The translations under genes and the position numbers were made by a program. Shown one piece after another: positions 7,400 through 18,001 of a stretch of DNA of 64,000 nucleotides. The notes beneath the pieces are model-generated. The model was not told the origin of the DNA, did no database searches, and saw nothing but the letters and a program-made list of their open reading frames with translations. How positions within the stretch are numbered: position 1 is the stretch's first letter; each line of letters begins with the position of its first letter. The DNA is from Rheinheimera texasensis DSM 17496 (GTDB lineage: Bacteria > Pseudomonadota > Gammaproteobacteria > Enterobacterales > Alteromonadaceae), in the NCBI RefSeq assembly GCF_000711985.1, contig NZ_JONU01000007.1, forward strand, positions 372,001 to 436,000, in the 5' to 3' direction.

Positions 7400-9151
7400 T
7401 TACTGAATGCCAGTTTGTTCAATAACTGGCTGGCTCACCGGCTCCGGTTGCTGATACACCGGCTCAGGCTGCTGGTACACCGGTTCTGGTTGCTGGTAAA
7501 CAGGCTCAGGTTGCTGGTACACCGGCTCTGGTTGCTGATACACCGGCTCAGGCTGCTGATACACCGGTTCTGGTTGCTGGTACACCGGCTCTGGTTGCTG
7601 GTAAACAGGCTCAGGCTGCTGATACACCGGTTCTGGTTGCTGGTACACCGGCTCAGGCTGCTGGTACACCGGCTCAGGTTGCTGGTACACCGGCTCAGGC
7701 TGCTGATACACCGGTTCAGGTTGCTGCACGGGCTCCGGTTGTTGGTAAACCGGCAGCTCCGTGATCGGTTGCTCTGTGACCGGTTCCGGCATCGGCTCAA
7801 CGGGCTGTGGTTGTTCAAATACCGGTTGCGGCTCAGGTTGTTGCACTATTTCTGGCGTCGCGATTTCCTCTGGCGAGCCAATCTGGTCAACCGGCGCTGG
7901 CATATCCGTCACAGGCGTTTCATGCACCGGCTGCTCAAACACCGGTTGTTCAATCACACCGTCTTTGTTGTTATCAACAGTTTCAGCGACCGGCTGCACT
8001 GGCGTTGTGGTATCGCCCTGATCTGGCGTCACTGTCACTGGTTCGGTCTGCGGATTTAACTCATTGACCGGCTGCGCGAACACCTGATCGCGTTCCTGTT
8101 GCTGTCGGCGTAGCTGCTCATGGTCCGGATCAGGCTGTGCGATAATTTGTTGATCCCCTGGCATCGCGACATTGTTGTCCTGACGTTTTTCTGCAGCCCA
8201 GCGCCGGCGTTCACCCTGATCTTCATAACGCCAGGTTTCGCCGCGCGTCTCGCGCACAGGTTCATAACCGGCCTGATACACCACACCGTGGCGGTGCTGT
8301 GGGTTATGCCGCCAGTGCCGGCGTTCTTCGTGCTGGTAAATATCGTGACTACGGTAATACTGCCGCGGACGATAATCATGATGATGGATCACGACAATTT
8401 CATTGCGTGGCCAGTAGAACGTAGAGAAATAGAAATTAGGTGCAACCTGCACGCCAGCGCCCCAATAAAATGATGCATGCCGACGATAGCCAGTCGGGTA
8501 CGGCCAGTGTATGGGTGGGTAAGACCGCCACCACCAGTCACCGTAAACCACCCGCGTGTCATACACAGGCACGTAAATCACTTCAGGCCGTGCCGGCTCA
8601 ATGACGATAACTTTTTCTTTGCGCTCAACGCGGATATGTTCCTGATTAGTCAGATTACCCGCTGTGTAGGCTTTTTCGCGCAGTTTCTGCACTGTTGCCA
8701 TCACCTGTTTTTCCTGCACTAAAAAGGCATCACCCAGTTTTTGTGTCCAGTCTAATTCGTTATTCATCTTGGTCAGCAGTGGCGGGAAAGCGACCAGGGC
8801 GCGTACGCTCGGGTCCCAGGTCTCATTTTCGGCTGCTTTTAATGCCTGTTCAGACGTCATGCCGGGTTTGGCAGACAACCAGCGTGTGGCTTTAATAATT
8901 TCCAGCGGATAAGTCGCTGCGATTAAAACGTGGGATAACACTGTGTCTGGATACAGTGCCACCGGCGCCAGCATCTGGTCCAATTCAGCCTGAGAAAATT
9001 GTTTTTTTGCCGGTGCCTGCTGTTTTGCAGCGGCAGGCTGGCTCAGTTGTTGGGTCGCTTTGGCTGCGGCCTGTTTGTCTGCCGCAACAGCTGGAAACTG
9101 AGTGACTAAAGCGAGAGTAATGGCAGATAAAAAAGGCACACGGCACGACAT
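7400..9151 (-). CDS. DUF3300 domain-containing exported protein with long heptapeptide repeat tail
   Basis: About 583 residues. A signal peptide (MSCRVPFLSAITLALVTQFP, cleavage near AVAA) is followed by a DUF3300 domain (about residues 45-290) with the family-like stretches ELDQMLAPVALYPDTVLSHV and VIEPARPEVIYVPVYD. A W/H/R-rich region comes next, then a Q/P-rich region that ends in about 13 tandem QQPEPVY units. DUF3300 proteins are exported and of unknown role. The start at 9151 has a GGAG site 7 bases upstream. The gene is 46 bp from the downstream GST start, so the two may be co-transcribed. The repeat tail looks like an extended proline spacer or cell-wall-spanning rod. Confidence 0.87.
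   Translation of the reverse strand: MSCRVPFLSAITLALVTQFPAVAADKQAAAKATQQLSQPAAAKQQAPAKKQFSQAELDQMLAPVALYPDTVLSHVLIAATYPLEIIKATRWLSAKPGMTSEQALKAAENETWDPSVRALVAFPPLLTKMNNELDWTQKLGDAFLVQEKQVMATVQKLREKAYTAGNLTNQEHIRVERKEKVIVIEPARPEVIYVPVYDTRVVYGDWWWRSYPPIHWPYPTGYRRHASFYWGAGVQVAPNFYFSTFYWPRNEIVVIHHHDYRPRQYYRSHDIYQHEERRHWRHNPQHRHGVVYQAGYEPVRETRGETWRYEDQGERRRWAAEKRQDNNVAMPGDQQIIAQPDPDHEQLRRQQQERDQVFAQPVNELNPQTEPVTVTPDQGDTTTPVQPVAETVDNNKDGVIEQPVFEQPVHETPVTDMPAPVDQIGSPEEIATPEIVQQPEPQPVFEQPQPVEPMPEPVTEQPITELPVYQQPEPVQQPEPVYQQPEPVYQQPEPVYQQPEPVYQQPEPVYQQPEPVYQQPEPVYQQPEPVYQQPEPVYQQPEPVYQQPEPVYQQPEPVYQQPEPVYQQPEPVSQPVIEQTGIQ
7436..7732 (-). repeat. 21-bp coding tandem repeat (QQPEPVY units)
   Basis: About 13 units of 21 bases encode the heptapeptide Q-Q-P-E-P-V-Y. 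Units differ at synonymous sites (ctgatacacc, ctggtacacc, ctggtaaaca variants), and blocks of variants recur in the same order. That indicates duplications larger than a single unit. This is a coding minisatellite, not a CRISPR: there are no unique spacers. Confidence 0.9.
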
Positions 9152-9263
9152 TTTTGGCTCCTTGCTGCGGCGATGCAGCTTGTTTATCACGGGTCACAGT
9201 CAAAACATCTCGAACGATAACTCAGTTATATGCTGTTATTTCTGAATCCCTTCTGAATACAGC

Positions 9264-10160
9264 TCAGCACTTGGACTGTTTTACACCCCACAAGTTCGAC
9301 AGCGTAAATCCGGTTACCAGCGCGGTACCACAAAGCACAGTCACTGCACCGGCCAAAGTGTGCCAGCCAACCGTTTCATTCAAAAACAACGAGCCCCAAC
9401 TGACACCAAACACCGGGATTAAAAAAGTCACCGTCAAAGTCGGCGTGGCGCCAATGTCACGCACCAACGCAAAGTACAGCAGATAAGCAACGCCAGTGCA
9501 CAGCACACCGAGCAACAATAAGGCAATGCCCTGTAGCGGACTTGGTACAGTTACAGGAGGTTGCAACAATGCCAGCGGCAATAACCAACAGAATGCTGCC
9601 CACATACTACCGTGGGCATTGGCAAAAGGTTCCACTGCTGCAGCACGACGAGTGTAATGGGTAGCTAGACCATAACAACAGGCGGCCCCGGCTGCAGCCG
9701 CTATCGCCATAGCCGCATTGGGCTGCAGCACGACAGCATCAAAACCAACCAGTATTGCCACGCCACTTATCCCCAGCAACAGGCCGCTGACCAGTTTCAG
9801 GCTCAAAGGCTGGCGAAAAAACAGCACACCAAGTACAGCCCCCCAGATCGGCGCTGTGGCATTTAACACCGACATCACCGACGCGGTCAGCCAATGCGCA
9901 GCATAGGCGAACAGCAAAAACGGCAAGGCTGAATTGATAAGCCCCAGGATCAAAAAATGCCGGATATTGCCACGCAGCAATAAAGGCTTGTGCCAGCACC
10001 AGGCGATGATTGCCAGAAACAAGGCGGCCAGTCCCACGCGGCCAGCCATCAACGGCGCTGGACCAAAGGCTGGAACTGCAAGGCGGATAAACAAAAACGA
10101 CGCGCCCCAAATCGCAGCGAGCAACAATAACCGAAAAAAATCCCGTGCCTGCACTTGCAC
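9264..10160 (-). CDS. EamA/DMT family transporter
   Basis: A 298-residue inner-membrane protein with ten predicted membrane segments in two EamA repeats (about residues 8-138 and 150-288). The N-terminal repeat contains LLLAAIWGASFLFIRLAV, and the second contains LLLLGVLCTGVAYLLYFALV and FLIPVFGVSWGSLFLNE. Such proteins usually export amino acids or other metabolites; the substrate is not readable. The likely GTG start at 10160 shares one base with the dcd stop codon (TAGTG), which points to translational coupling in an apbC-dcd-EamA operon. A second GTG two codons in is an alternative. Confidence 0.85.
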   Translation of the reverse strand: MQVQARDFFRLLLLAAIWGASFLFIRLAVPAFGPAPLMAGRVGLAALFLAIIAWCWHKPLLLRGNIRHFLILGLINSALPFLLFAYAAHWLTASVMSVLNATAPIWGAVLGVLFFRQPLSLKLVSGLLLGISGVAILVGFDAVVLQPNAAMAIAAAAGAACCYGLATHYTRRAAAVEPFANAHGSMWAAFCWLLPLALLQPPVTVPSPLQGIALLLLGVLCTGVAYLLYFALVRDIGATPTLTVTFLIPVFGVSWGSLFLNETVGWHTLAGAVTVLCGTALVTGFTLSNLWGVKQSKC

Positions 10161-10759
10161 TAGCCTTGCTGACCCGGGTCGTCTTGACCTATCCGGCTGG
10201 CAACCGCACCGCTTTGCTGGCGATACTTGGCATCTTCGCGTTTGTTGTAGGGCCTCGCCGCTTCGCCGGTCATCAATTCAAAATTCAGCGCGCCGATTTT
10301 CATGTTGGGCCGAAGCGCCAGAGGCAATCGGCCACTGTTGTAAAATTCCAGCACTATATTGCCGGACCAGCCCGGGTCAATCCGGTGCGCGGTCACGTGT
10401 ACCATCAGGCCGAGTCGCGCCAGGCTGGAGCGCCCGTCCAGCCAGCCGACGATATCAGCGGGTAATGTAACCGACTCGAGCGTAATGGCCAGAGCCAGTT
10501 CCCCAGGATGCAGGAAAAAAGCCTCGTCATCGGTTAATACAATTTCGTCACTCATCACCGAATCGAGTGCAGCCTGCACTTCTTCGCGCGGTCCGGACAA
10601 ATCGATAAAAGGCGCGGCATAAGCGCGAAAAGTTCGAAATTTGTGGCCGAGCCGGATATCGACACTGACGCCGCTGATCATGTCGGCAGCAGGTCTTGGT
10701 TCAATTTTGATCCTGCCTTCAGCCAGATATTGTTCGATGTCGCGATCACAAAGTCTCAT
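10160..10759 (-). CDS. dcd: dCTP deaminase
   Basis: Converts dCTP to dUTP and ammonia, feeding dTMP synthesis. The protein is 199 residues and begins [12 protein letters not shown], as in E. coli Dcd. It carries the trimer/active-site stretch [23 protein letters not shown] (around residues 108-130), with the catalytic glutamate in the following VLEFYNSG. The start at 10759 matches homologues and lies one base after the apbC stop. An in-frame ATG three codons earlier is possible. It ends overlapping the EamA start. It sits in one transcription unit with apbC upstream, an arrangement common in Gammaproteobacteria near metG. Confidence 0.95.
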   Translation of the reverse strand: MRLCDRDIEQYLAEGRIKIEPRPAADMISGVSVDIRLGHKFRTFRAYAAPFIDLSGPREEVQAALDSVMSDEIVLTDDEAFFLHPGELALAITLESVTLPADIVGWLDGRSSLARLGLMVHVTAHRIDPGWSGNIVLEFYNSGRLPLALRPNMKIGALNFELMTGEAARPYNKREDAKYRQQSGAVASRIGQDDPGQQG

Positions 10760-10760
10760 G

Positions 10761-11837
10761 TTAGTCATCCGTCATTAAAATTTCGACCGCCTGTTGCGGG
10801 CTGAGCCGGGTTTGCCAGTATAAAGTGAAGATCAGCTGCTGTGCTATTTTTCTATAGATTTCAGCTGTTTGATTATCTTTTGCTAATACGATAGGGGTTC
10901 CGGCATCGCCCGCTTCGCGGATTTGCGCCTGCAGCGGCAATTGCCCCAGCACGCTAACCTGATAACGAGCAGCCAGTTCCAGCCCGCCGTTAGTGCCGAA
11001 AATATCGTCCTGATGACCACAAGCCGGACACTGATAAAAACTCATGTTTTCCACGAGGCCCAGCAGCGGAATATTGACCTGACGAAACATCTGAATGGCT
11101 TTTTTTGCATCTGCAAGCGCGACATCCTGCGGCGTGGTAACAATCACAGCACCGGCGACCGGCAGTTTCTGTGACATGGTCAGCTGGATATCGCCGGTTC
11201 CCGGTGGCATGTCGACCACCAGATAATCGAGCTCTGGCCATAAAGTTTCATTTACAAGCTGCATCAAGGCTTGGCTGGCCATCGGGCCGCGCCAGACAGT
11301 TGCATTGTCCGGGTCCACCAAAAAGCCTATCGATTGCATTACAATGCCGTGTTTTTGCAACGGGTTCAGATGTTTTTCATCGGGCGAAGTCGCCCGGCTT
11401 TGCGCTTCACCAAGCATCAAAGGAATCGAAGGGCCATAAATATCCGCGTCGAGCAGCCCCACTTTGGCACCTTGCTGCGAGAGCGCAACTGCAAGATTGA
11501 CTGCTGTGGTGGATTTACCGACGCCGCCTTTGCCGGAAGCAACCAGAATCACCTGCCGCACTTTGGCAAAAACAAAAGGCAGTTCTGAGTGGCAGTCAAC
11601 CTGAATGGTGTAATTCAGCCCGAGGATCTTGCACTGCGTGGTTAACCAATCTTCCAGCCATAAAGCCGGGAATGGCAATGTCAGTTTAAGATTGTGTCGT
11701 TCAAGTCGGATATCAGCGATTTCGCTAAGCGGCATTGGAATGGCGTCATGGCAAGGCGTGTCAAGCAGCTGTCGCAGCGGCTCAGGGAAGCTTTCTGAGG
11801 AAGAGACCTCGCCTTTTTTTTTCCAGAATGAAAACAT
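10761..11837 (-). CDS. apbC: Iron-sulfur cluster carrier protein ApbC (Mrp/NBP35 family)
   Basis: About 358 residues: an N-terminal segment related to MIP18/DUF59, then a P-loop ATPase domain. The deviant Walker A is [15 protein letters not shown] (around residue 104). The later CPACGH motif supplies the cysteine pair that holds a 4Fe-4S cluster at the dimer interface. The family binds and hands over Fe-S clusters in the cytoplasm. The start at 11837 follows AAGGA and gives MFSFWKKKG; the longer upstream frame is unsupported. It is divergent from metG, the conserved gammaproteobacterial arrangement, and is followed by dcd. Confidence 0.93.
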   Translation of the reverse strand: MFSFWKKKGEVSSSESFPEPLRQLLDTPCHDAIPMPLSEIADIRLERHNLKLTLPFPALWLEDWLTTQCKILGLNYTIQVDCHSELPFVFAKVRQVILVASGKGGVGKSTTAVNLAVALSQQGAKVGLLDADIYGPSIPLMLGEAQSRATSPDEKHLNPLQKHGIVMQSIGFLVDPDNATVWRGPMASQALMQLVNETLWPELDYLVVDMPPGTGDIQLTMSQKLPVAGAVIVTTPQDVALADAKKAIQMFRQVNIPLLGLVENMSFYQCPACGHQDDIFGTNGGLELAARYQVSVLGQLPLQAQIREAGDAGTPIVLAKDNQTAEIYRKIAQQLIFTLYWQTRLSPQQAVEILMTDD

Positions 11838-11995
11838 AACAAATCCTTGCAAAATACGCGGGCGCAATCGCGTGAGGCTTTTGCGCGGGCCGGACTAAAA
11901 GTCGGCAGATATTGCGCTGCTGTCGCGCTTTATGGCTGGCTATTGTATCATGATGCTTATTGTTTTTATTGCATTCATCGATACAGAGCCGGTTC

Positions 11996-14038
11996 ATGAC
12001 GACACGTAAAATCTTAATCACCAGCGCCTTACCTTATGCCAATGGCCCTATTCATTTAGGCCACCTGCTTGAATACATTCAGACCGACATCTGGTCGCGT
12101 TTCCAGAAGGCTCGCGGCCATCAGTGTTATTACGTCTGTGCCGATGACGCTCACGGCACCCCAATCATGCTCAAAGCGCAGCAGTTAGGTTTAACCCCAG
12201 AGCAAATGATTGCGCAAACTGCCGTCGAGCATCAGGCTGATTTTGCTGAGTTTTTAATTGGTTTTGACAATTACCACAGCACCCACAGCAGCGAAAACCA
12301 GGCCTTTGCCAGTGAAATCTACACCAAGCTCGACGCCGGTGGTTATATCAAACGCCGTTCAATCAGCCAGCTGTTTGACCCGGAGAAACAAATGTTTCTG
12401 CCGGACCGTTTTGTCAAAGGCGATTGCCCGAAATGTGGCGCACTCGATCAAAACGGCGACAGCTGTGATGTCTGCGGTGCAACCTACAGCCCGACTGAAC
12501 TGAAAAATCCGAAATCTGTGGTATCAGGCGCAACACCGGTATTAAAAGATTCCGAACACTATTTCTTCGACCTGCCGGCATTTGAGCAGATGTTACAGGA
12601 CTGGACCCGTGGCGGCGCGCTGCAAAGCGAGATGGCGAACAAACTGCAGGAGTGGTTTAAGGACGGTCTGCAACAGTGGGATATCAGCCGTGATGCGCCT
12701 TATTTTGGTTTTGAAATTCCGGGCGCGCCGGGCAAGTTTTTCTATGTCTGGCTGGACGCACCAATTGGCTATCTCGCCAGTTTCAAAAATTATTGCGACA
12801 AAACCAGCATCGATTTTAACCAGTTCTGGCAATTAGATTCCGACGCCGAGGTTTACCACTTTATCGGTAAAGACATTATCTATTTCCACAGCCTGTTCTG
12901 GCCTGCGATGTTACACGGTGCCGGTTACCGCAAACCGACGAGTGTATTTGCCCACGGTTTTGTCACGGTCAACGGCGCCAAAATGTCAAAATCCCGCGGC
13001 ACTTTTATCAAAGCCCGCACTTATCTGGAACATTTAAATCCGGAATATCTGCGTTATTATTTCGCGTCGAAACTGACCTCAGGTATCGTGGATTTAGATT
13101 TAAACCTGGAAGACTTTGCGCAGAAAGTGAATGCCGATTTAGTCGGTAAAGTGGTCAATATCGCCAGCCGCTGTGCCAGTTTTATCAGCAAAAAATTCAA
13201 TGGGACTTTGTCAGCTAATCTGGCCGAGCCAGAGCTGTTTGCCGAGTTTATTGCCCAGGGTGACAGCATCGCTGCCTCGTTTGAAGAGCGCGAATATGCC
13301 CGCGCTATCCGCGACATTATGGCGTTGGCCGACAAAGCCAACCAATATATCGACGCCAAAGCGCCATGGGTTCTAGCCAAAGATGACAGCAAACAGCAAG
13401 AAACGCATGATGTCTGCACTATGGGTATCAACCTGTTCCGCGTGTTGATGCATTATTTAAAACCTGTATTACCGGCGATGGCGCGTGAAGTGGAAGCGTT
13501 TTTAAACAGCGAACTGCGCTGGGATAATTACCAGCAGCCTCTGCTTAATCATGCCGTCAATCCGTTTAAAGCGCTGATGCAGCGCGTAGATCCGGTCAAA
13601 GTGCAGGCGATGGTCGATGCGTCGAAAGACAATCTGCAGGCTACAGCAGCTCCGGCGGCACAAGCAGCAGCTACTCAAACCGCAGCCGCAGCCGAGCTTG
13701 AACCGATTGCGCCGACTATTAACATTGATGATTTTGCCAAACTCGATTTGCGTATTGCCAAAATAGTCAGCGCTGAGCATGTCGAGGGCGCGGATAAGTT
13801 ATTGCGGCTGCAGCTGGACCTTGGTAACGAACAACGCCAAGTATTCGCCGGCATTAAAGCCGCCTATCAACCGGAACAATTAGTCGGCCGGTTAACGGTG
13901 ATGGTCGCGAATCTGGCGCCTCGCAAAATGAAATTCGGCATGTCCGAAGGCATGGTGATGGCTGCAGGCCCTGGCGGCAGTGAAATTTTCCTGCTGAGCC
14001 CTGATGACGGCGCCACACCGGGTATGCGGGTTAAATAA
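11996..14038 (+). CDS. metG: Methionyl-tRNA synthetase
   Basis: Charges tRNA-Met in the cytoplasm. About 680 residues beginning [17 protein letters not shown]. The class I HIGH-type motif is HLGHL. A zinc knuckle is [18 protein letters not shown] (about residues 145-162), the KMSKS loop is KMSKSRG (about 333), and a C-terminal tRNA-binding EMAP II-like domain covers about residues 575-680. An alanine-rich linker (about residues 545-565) joins it to the anticodon domain. The start at 11996 matches the family; the upstream in-frame ATG at 11960 adds an unconserved extension. A terminator follows closely. Confidence 0.97.
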   Translation: MTTRKILITSALPYANGPIHLGHLLEYIQTDIWSRFQKARGHQCYYVCADDAHGTPIMLKAQQLGLTPEQMIAQTAVEHQADFAEFLIGFDNYHSTHSSENQAFASEIYTKLDAGGYIKRRSISQLFDPEKQMFLPDRFVKGDCPKCGALDQNGDSCDVCGATYSPTELKNPKSVVSGATPVLKDSEHYFFDLPAFEQMLQDWTRGGALQSEMANKLQEWFKDGLQQWDISRDAPYFGFEIPGAPGKFFYVWLDAPIGYLASFKNYCDKTSIDFNQFWQLDSDAEVYHFIGKDIIYFHSLFWPAMLHGAGYRKPTSVFAHGFVTVNGAKMSKSRGTFIKARTYLEHLNPEYLRYYFASKLTSGIVDLDLNLEDFAQKVNADLVGKVVNIASRCASFISKKFNGTLSANLAEPELFAEFIAQGDSIAASFEEREYARAIRDIMALADKANQYIDAKAPWVLAKDDSKQQETHDVCTMGINLFRVLMHYLKPVLPAMAREVEAFLNSELRWDNYQQPLLNHAVNPFKALMQRVDPVKVQAMVDASKDNLQATAAPAAQAAATQTAAAAELEPIAPTINIDDFAKLDLRIAKIVSAEHVEGADKLLRLQLDLGNEQRQVFAGIKAAYQPEQLVGRLTVMVANLAPRKMKFGMSEGMVMAAGPGGSEIFLLSPDDGATPGMRVK

Positions 14039-14043
14039 TCCTG

Positions 14044-14075
14044 AAAAAACCGCAGCCTCGCTGCGGTTTTTCTTT
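14044..14075 (+). terminator. Rho-independent terminator after metG
   Basis: AAAAAACCGCAG, short CCTCG loop, CTGCGGTTTTTCTTTT; starts 5 bases after the metG stop. Confidence 0.92.
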
Positions 14076-14096
14076 TAGAACAGACAAGGAACAGGC

Positions 14097-15458
14097 ATGG
14101 CGGCGACTATCCGCTCGTTTTCTTCGTTGTATAGCGCAACCTTGCTGATGGTACTAGCAGCTGGTTTGCTGACCACTTATCTCGGCCTCAAACTCGCTTC
14201 GATGGAAGTGGCCAAGGTTTGGATCGGTGCCATGATGTCGGCTTATTACCTCGGGCTGGTGCTTGGCTCTAAAATCGGTCACAAGCTGATTGCACGCGCC
14301 GGCCATATCCGCGCTTTTGTCGCGAGTGCCGGTGTCGTCACCGCGTCCGCACTGGGGCATGCCATGATTGAGCAACTTGAGGTTTGGTTGTTACTGCGAC
14401 TGATTGTCGGCATGTGCATGATGTGTCAGTACATGGTGCTGGAAAGCTGGCTGAACGAACAGGCCGACAGTAAAAACCGCGGCACTATTTTCGCAAGTTA
14501 TATGATTGTGTCTTATCTCGGGCTGGTGCTTGGGCAAGGCGCAATGAGTTTAAACCCGGAGCTGACCATCAAACCGCTGTTGCTGGTAGCGATGTGTTTT
14601 GCGCTTTGTATCGTGCCGCTTGCGTTGACACGGCGTATTCACCCGCAGCCGCTGAAGCCGGCGCCACTACAAATCAAAGTGTTCTGGCAAAAAGTACCGC
14701 AGTCGCTCACCACTATTGCGATGGCTGGCGTGATTGTTGGCTCTTTTTATGGTCTGGCACCGGCTTACGCAGCCAGCCAAGGCATGAACACCGAACAGGT
14801 TGCCGCCTATATGGCAACCACAGTACTGGCCGGTTTGCTGGCACAGTGGCCAATGGGCAAATTGTCTGACCGGGTACGACGTAGCCGGCTGATTCGCACC
14901 AACAGTGTGATCCTGGGGTTACTCGTGCTGGCGATGGCGTTGCTGCCACTCAGCGGCGTGGTACAGCTTGGTTTTACGTTTATTTTCGGCGTTTTTGCTT
15001 TTACGTTGTACCCACTGGGTGCTGCGCTTGCCAATCAAAATATCGAACAACATGAACGGGTTGCACTCTCTGCCACTATCCTGCTGACTTTTGGTCTTGG
15101 TGCCAGTATCGGCCCCCTGCTAGCCTCGGCGTTTATGCAGATTGGCGGCAGTCAGATGTTGTATGCCTTTATGGCGGCCGTCGCTGCCTTATTATTTGTT
15201 CGCTTGCAGCAGGTCAATTACCAGCAGAAACAGCAGGAAAAAATTGCGCCTAAGGACTATATGATGGCCGCTGGTGACTTAGTGGGCTCCCCGCTTGCCG
15301 CCGCGCTGGACCCACGGGTTGACCAGCAGACAGTCGACAGCCAGATGCGGGCGGAGCGTTATCCAACAAGCGATACGTCGCCAGATCCGGCGCAGTTTGA
15401 ACTGGATTTGACCGGTCAGGCCGAAGCAGTCAACAGCTCAGCGAAAGCTGCCGACTAA
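14097..15458 (+). CDS. MFS transporter, YcaD-like
   Basis: A 453-residue inner-membrane protein with twelve predicted membrane segments up to about residue 370, then a hydrophilic cytoplasmic tail. MFS hallmarks include SAYYLGLVLGSKIGHKLIARAGH between segments 2 and 3, and LESWLNEQADSKNRGTIFASYM as in YcaD/ProP-like members. The transported substrate is unknown. The ATG at 14097 follows AAGGAACAGGC. The 3' end overlaps the convergent oxidoreductase gene by a few bases. Cytosolic tail residues 385-453 are acidic and poorly conserved in type. Confidence 0.87.
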   Translation: MAATIRSFSSLYSATLLMVLAAGLLTTYLGLKLASMEVAKVWIGAMMSAYYLGLVLGSKIGHKLIARAGHIRAFVASAGVVTASALGHAMIEQLEVWLLLRLIVGMCMMCQYMVLESWLNEQADSKNRGTIFASYMIVSYLGLVLGQGAMSLNPELTIKPLLLVAMCFALCIVPLALTRRIHPQPLKPAPLQIKVFWQKVPQSLTTIAMAGVIVGSFYGLAPAYAASQGMNTEQVAAYMATTVLAGLLAQWPMGKLSDRVRRSRLIRTNSVILGLLVLAMALLPLSGVVQLGFTFIFGVFAFTLYPLGAALANQNIEQHERVALSATILLTFGLGASIGPLLASAFMQIGGSQMLYAFMAAVAALLFVRLQQVNYQQKQQEKIAPKDYMMAAGDLVGSPLAAALDPRVDQQTVDSQMRAERYPTSDTSPDPAQFELDLTGQAEAVNSSAKAAD

Positions 15459-16456
15459 CTTACCTTTAACACCACTTTGCCCACCAGTTGATTGCTGGCC
15501 AGTAACTGGTGGGCAACGTCCGCTTCCTGCCAGGGCAGCACTTTGGCAATGACCGGCTTAATGGCACCGGTCTCTAAGCCGCTGCCAAATTGCGCCAAGA
15601 ACCGGCTGACTAAATCTGCTTTGTATTCATCAGTGCGGTTACGCAAAGTAGAACATAACAACTGACCGCGTTTTTTAAACATCTGAGTTAAATCAAACGC
15701 CGGCACTGTTCGGCCACCTAGCATCGCCAAGACCACAATGCGGCCATCCAGACCCAACACCTGTAAGTTCTTTGGCAAGTAGTCACCGGCAACCGGGTCG
15801 ACAATCACTCGAAAGCCTTGGGGTACCGTGTCTTTCAGCACAGCGGTAAAATCAGCGGTTTTGTAATTGACGGCAACATCAGCGCCAAGCTCTAGACAGG
15901 CTCCGGTTTTTTCATCAGAACCTGCGGTCACAGCAACTACGGCCCCGGCAGCTTTTGCCAGTTGAATAGCCGCAGTACCGACACCACTGGCACCGGCATG
16001 AAGCAACACGGCCTGACCAGTACGCAATTCACCCAATACAAACATGGCCTGATAAGCGGTAAGAAAGACCTCGGCGCAACCAGCGGCGGCTTCCACACTC
16101 ATGCCAGCAGGACGACGCAACAAATGCGCGGCCGGCATTTTGACATATTCGGCATAACCACCACCCGGCACCAAACCAAACACATCAGCCCCAAGCCAAG
16201 CGCTACTCACGGCAGCGCCACAGGCTACAACAGTACCGGCCACTTCCAGCCCTAAAATCTCACTCTCCCCTTGCGGTGGCGGATAATAACCGGCGCGCTG
16301 GGCTAAATCAGCCCGATTCACCCCGGCCGCACTGACTTTGATTAATACCTCAGCGTCACCGACCACTGGCAGCGGTACTGTGACAAACTGCAATAGCTTA
16401 GAGCCTGTCACATCAATCGCCTGCATTGAGGCCGGTAAAGCAGTGAAAGTCGGCAT
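15455..16456 (-). CDS. NAD(P)H-quinone oxidoreductase, PIG3/zeta-crystallin family
   Basis: A 333-residue zinc-independent medium-chain dehydrogenase. The N-terminal GroES-like domain includes the family motif GVNRADLAQRAGYYPPP (around residues 49-65). The nucleotide-binding domain contains LLHAGASGVGTAAIQLAKAAGA (around 145). No zinc-binding cysteine set is present, which fits quinone reductases such as PIG3 and QOR. They transfer hydride from NADPH to quinones in the cytoplasm. The start at 16456 follows AAAGGA. It is convergent with the MFS gene and divergent from rlmI. Confidence 0.9.
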   Translation of the reverse strand: MPTFTALPASMQAIDVTGSKLLQFVTVPLPVVGDAEVLIKVSAAGVNRADLAQRAGYYPPPQGESEILGLEVAGTVVACGAAVSSAWLGADVFGLVPGGGYAEYVKMPAAHLLRRPAGMSVEAAAGCAEVFLTAYQAMFVLGELRTGQAVLLHAGASGVGTAAIQLAKAAGAVVAVTAGSDEKTGACLELGADVAVNYKTADFTAVLKDTVPQGFRVIVDPVAGDYLPKNLQVLGLDGRIVVLAMLGGRTVPAFDLTQMFKKRGQLLCSTLRNRTDEYKADLVSRFLAQFGSGLETGAIKPVIAKVLPWQEADVAHQLLASNQLVGKVVLKVS

Positions 16457-16617
16457 TGAATTATCCTTTCAAGTAGTTTTGGCTGCGGCGACAAGCCCAA
16501 CACATAGTTTTACTTTAGCTTTTGCTGCGACCGGACTAAAATGACGCCCTTTTCAGGGCTCTGGCAACGCTTCGCCAGCTCCCAGTCCACAGCAGATTAT
16601 CAGACTCGGAACTTCTT

Positions 16618-17808
16618 ATGGCCGCCAGCATCATTTTACAAGCCGATCGGGAAAAATCATTAAAACGCCGCCATCCCTGGGTGTTTTCCAAAGCAGTAAA
16701 ACAGGTTAAAGGCAAGGCCAACAGCGGTGAAACCGTGGATATTCGCAGCCACGACGGCGTGTTTATCGCCACTGGCGCTTATTCACCAGAGTCGCAAATC
16801 CGCGTACGGGTCTGGTCTTTTGACGAACAGGAAGCCATAGACGCCGCTTTTTTTCAGCGCCGCATCGGCGCGGCCTGGCTAGTGCGCCAGCAATTATTTG
16901 ACCTCAATGACACCAACGGCATCCGCATTGTGGCAGCTGAGTCTGACGGTCTGCCAGGTGTAACTGTTGACCTTTACAACGACATTTTGGTGGTGCAGTT
17001 GTTAAGTGCCGGCGCCGATTATCAACGCGCCAACATAGTGGCAGCGCTGCGCCATGAATTTCCGAATTGCAGTATCTATGAACGCTCAGATGTTGATGTG
17101 CGCAAAAAAGAAGGCCTCTTGCCGGTCACAGGCTGGCTGCACGCGCCACGTGACAGCGGCGAAGTGGTCATTTTAGAGCACGGCATGAAAATTCTGGTGG
17201 ATGTGATTAATGGCCACAAAACCGGCTTTTATCTTGACCAGCGTGACAGCCGTGCGGCCGCAGCACGCTATGCCAAAGACAAAACCGTGCTCAATTGTTT
17301 CAGCTATACCGGCACTTTTGCTGTAGCAGCGGTCGCGGGCGGCGCCAGTCATGTCACCAATGCCGATATGTCAGAACTGGCGTTACAGACGGCGCAGCGC
17401 AACGCTGAACTCAATCAGCTGGACCTTAGCAAATTCGATTTTACCAAGGCCGACGTCTTTAAGCTGCTGCGCCAATATAAAGAGCAAGGCCGCGAGTTTG
17501 ACATGGTGATCCTTGACCCGCCGAAGTTTGCCGAAAGCAAAGCCCAGCTGATGGGCGCCTGCCGCGGCTACAAAGATATCAACCGCGTCGCCATGCAAAT
17601 TGTGAAAAAAGGCGGCTGGCTGCTGACCTTTTCCTGCTCAGGTTTAATGGAAGACAGTCTGTTCCAGAAAATCGTAGCCGACGCCGCGCTGGATGCCGGC
17701 CGTGATTGTTTGTTTATCGAGAAGCTGAGTCAGGCCAAAGACCACCCGATCGCCAGCTTTTACCCGGAAGGCCATTACCTTAAAGGCTGGGTTTGCCTGA
17801 TCCGCTAA
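16618..17808 (+). CDS. rlmI: 23S rRNA (cytosine-1962-C5)-methyltransferase
   Basis: SAM-dependent methylation of C1962 in 23S rRNA, as established for E. coli RlmI. 396 residues: an N-terminal PUA domain (about 1-80, including [15 protein letters not shown]), then an EEHEE-type linker and a Rossmann methyltransferase domain. The SAM motif is [20 protein letters not shown] (around 222-241) and the catalytic motif is ILDPPKFA. The catalytic cysteine is in the downstream TFSCSGLM. The ATG at 16618 is preceded by GGAACTTCTT. A terminator follows. Confidence 0.94.
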   Translation: MAASIILQADREKSLKRRHPWVFSKAVKQVKGKANSGETVDIRSHDGVFIATGAYSPESQIRVRVWSFDEQEAIDAAFFQRRIGAAWLVRQQLFDLNDTNGIRIVAAESDGLPGVTVDLYNDILVVQLLSAGADYQRANIVAALRHEFPNCSIYERSDVDVRKKEGLLPVTGWLHAPRDSGEVVILEHGMKILVDVINGHKTGFYLDQRDSRAAAARYAKDKTVLNCFSYTGTFAVAAVAGGASHVTNADMSELALQTAQRNAELNQLDLSKFDFTKADVFKLLRQYKEQGREFDMVILDPPKFAESKAQLMGACRGYKDINRVAMQIVKKGGWLLTFSCSGLMEDSLFQKIVADAALDAGRDCLFIEKLSQAKDHPIASFYPEGHYLKGWVCLIR

Positions 17809-17825
17809 CACAAATTCACACTATA

Positions 17826-17852
17826 AAGCCCTGTATCCACAGGGCTTTTTTA
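17826..17852 (+). terminator. Rho-independent terminator after rlmI
   Basis: AAAGCCCTG, loop TATCC, then CAGGGCTTTTTT; begins 17 bases after the rlmI stop. Confidence 0.88.
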
Positions 17853-17923
17853 TCCGTAAATGAACTTTACCGGCAAAATTTGCTCCAATTCGGCGAATGC
17901 ACAGCTAGAGGCAGTAAAAACAC

Positions 17924-17952
17924 TTGGACCTGTTTTGCCAGTCAAGTATGCT
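17924..17952 (+). promoter_or_regulatory. Sigma70-type promoter upstream of yceI-like gene
   Basis: TTGGAC (17924-17929) and TATGCT (17947-17952) with a 17-base spacer, 50 bases before the start codon. Good match by eye to consensus. Confidence 0.5.
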
Positions 17953-18001
17953 GCTGGGCGCAAAGCCACATAATTCCCCTTGTTTTTAAACGGAGTTTGT
18001 C

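Noticed and set aside
7436-7732. CRISPR-like periodic repeat
   Set aside because: Units are contiguous 21-mers in frame with a protein and have no unique spacers.
7415-8059. Long plus-strand ORF rich in Leu, Arg and His repeats
   Set aside because: It is the antisense reading of the QQPEPVY repeat of the DUF3300 gene; no start signals or sensible composition.
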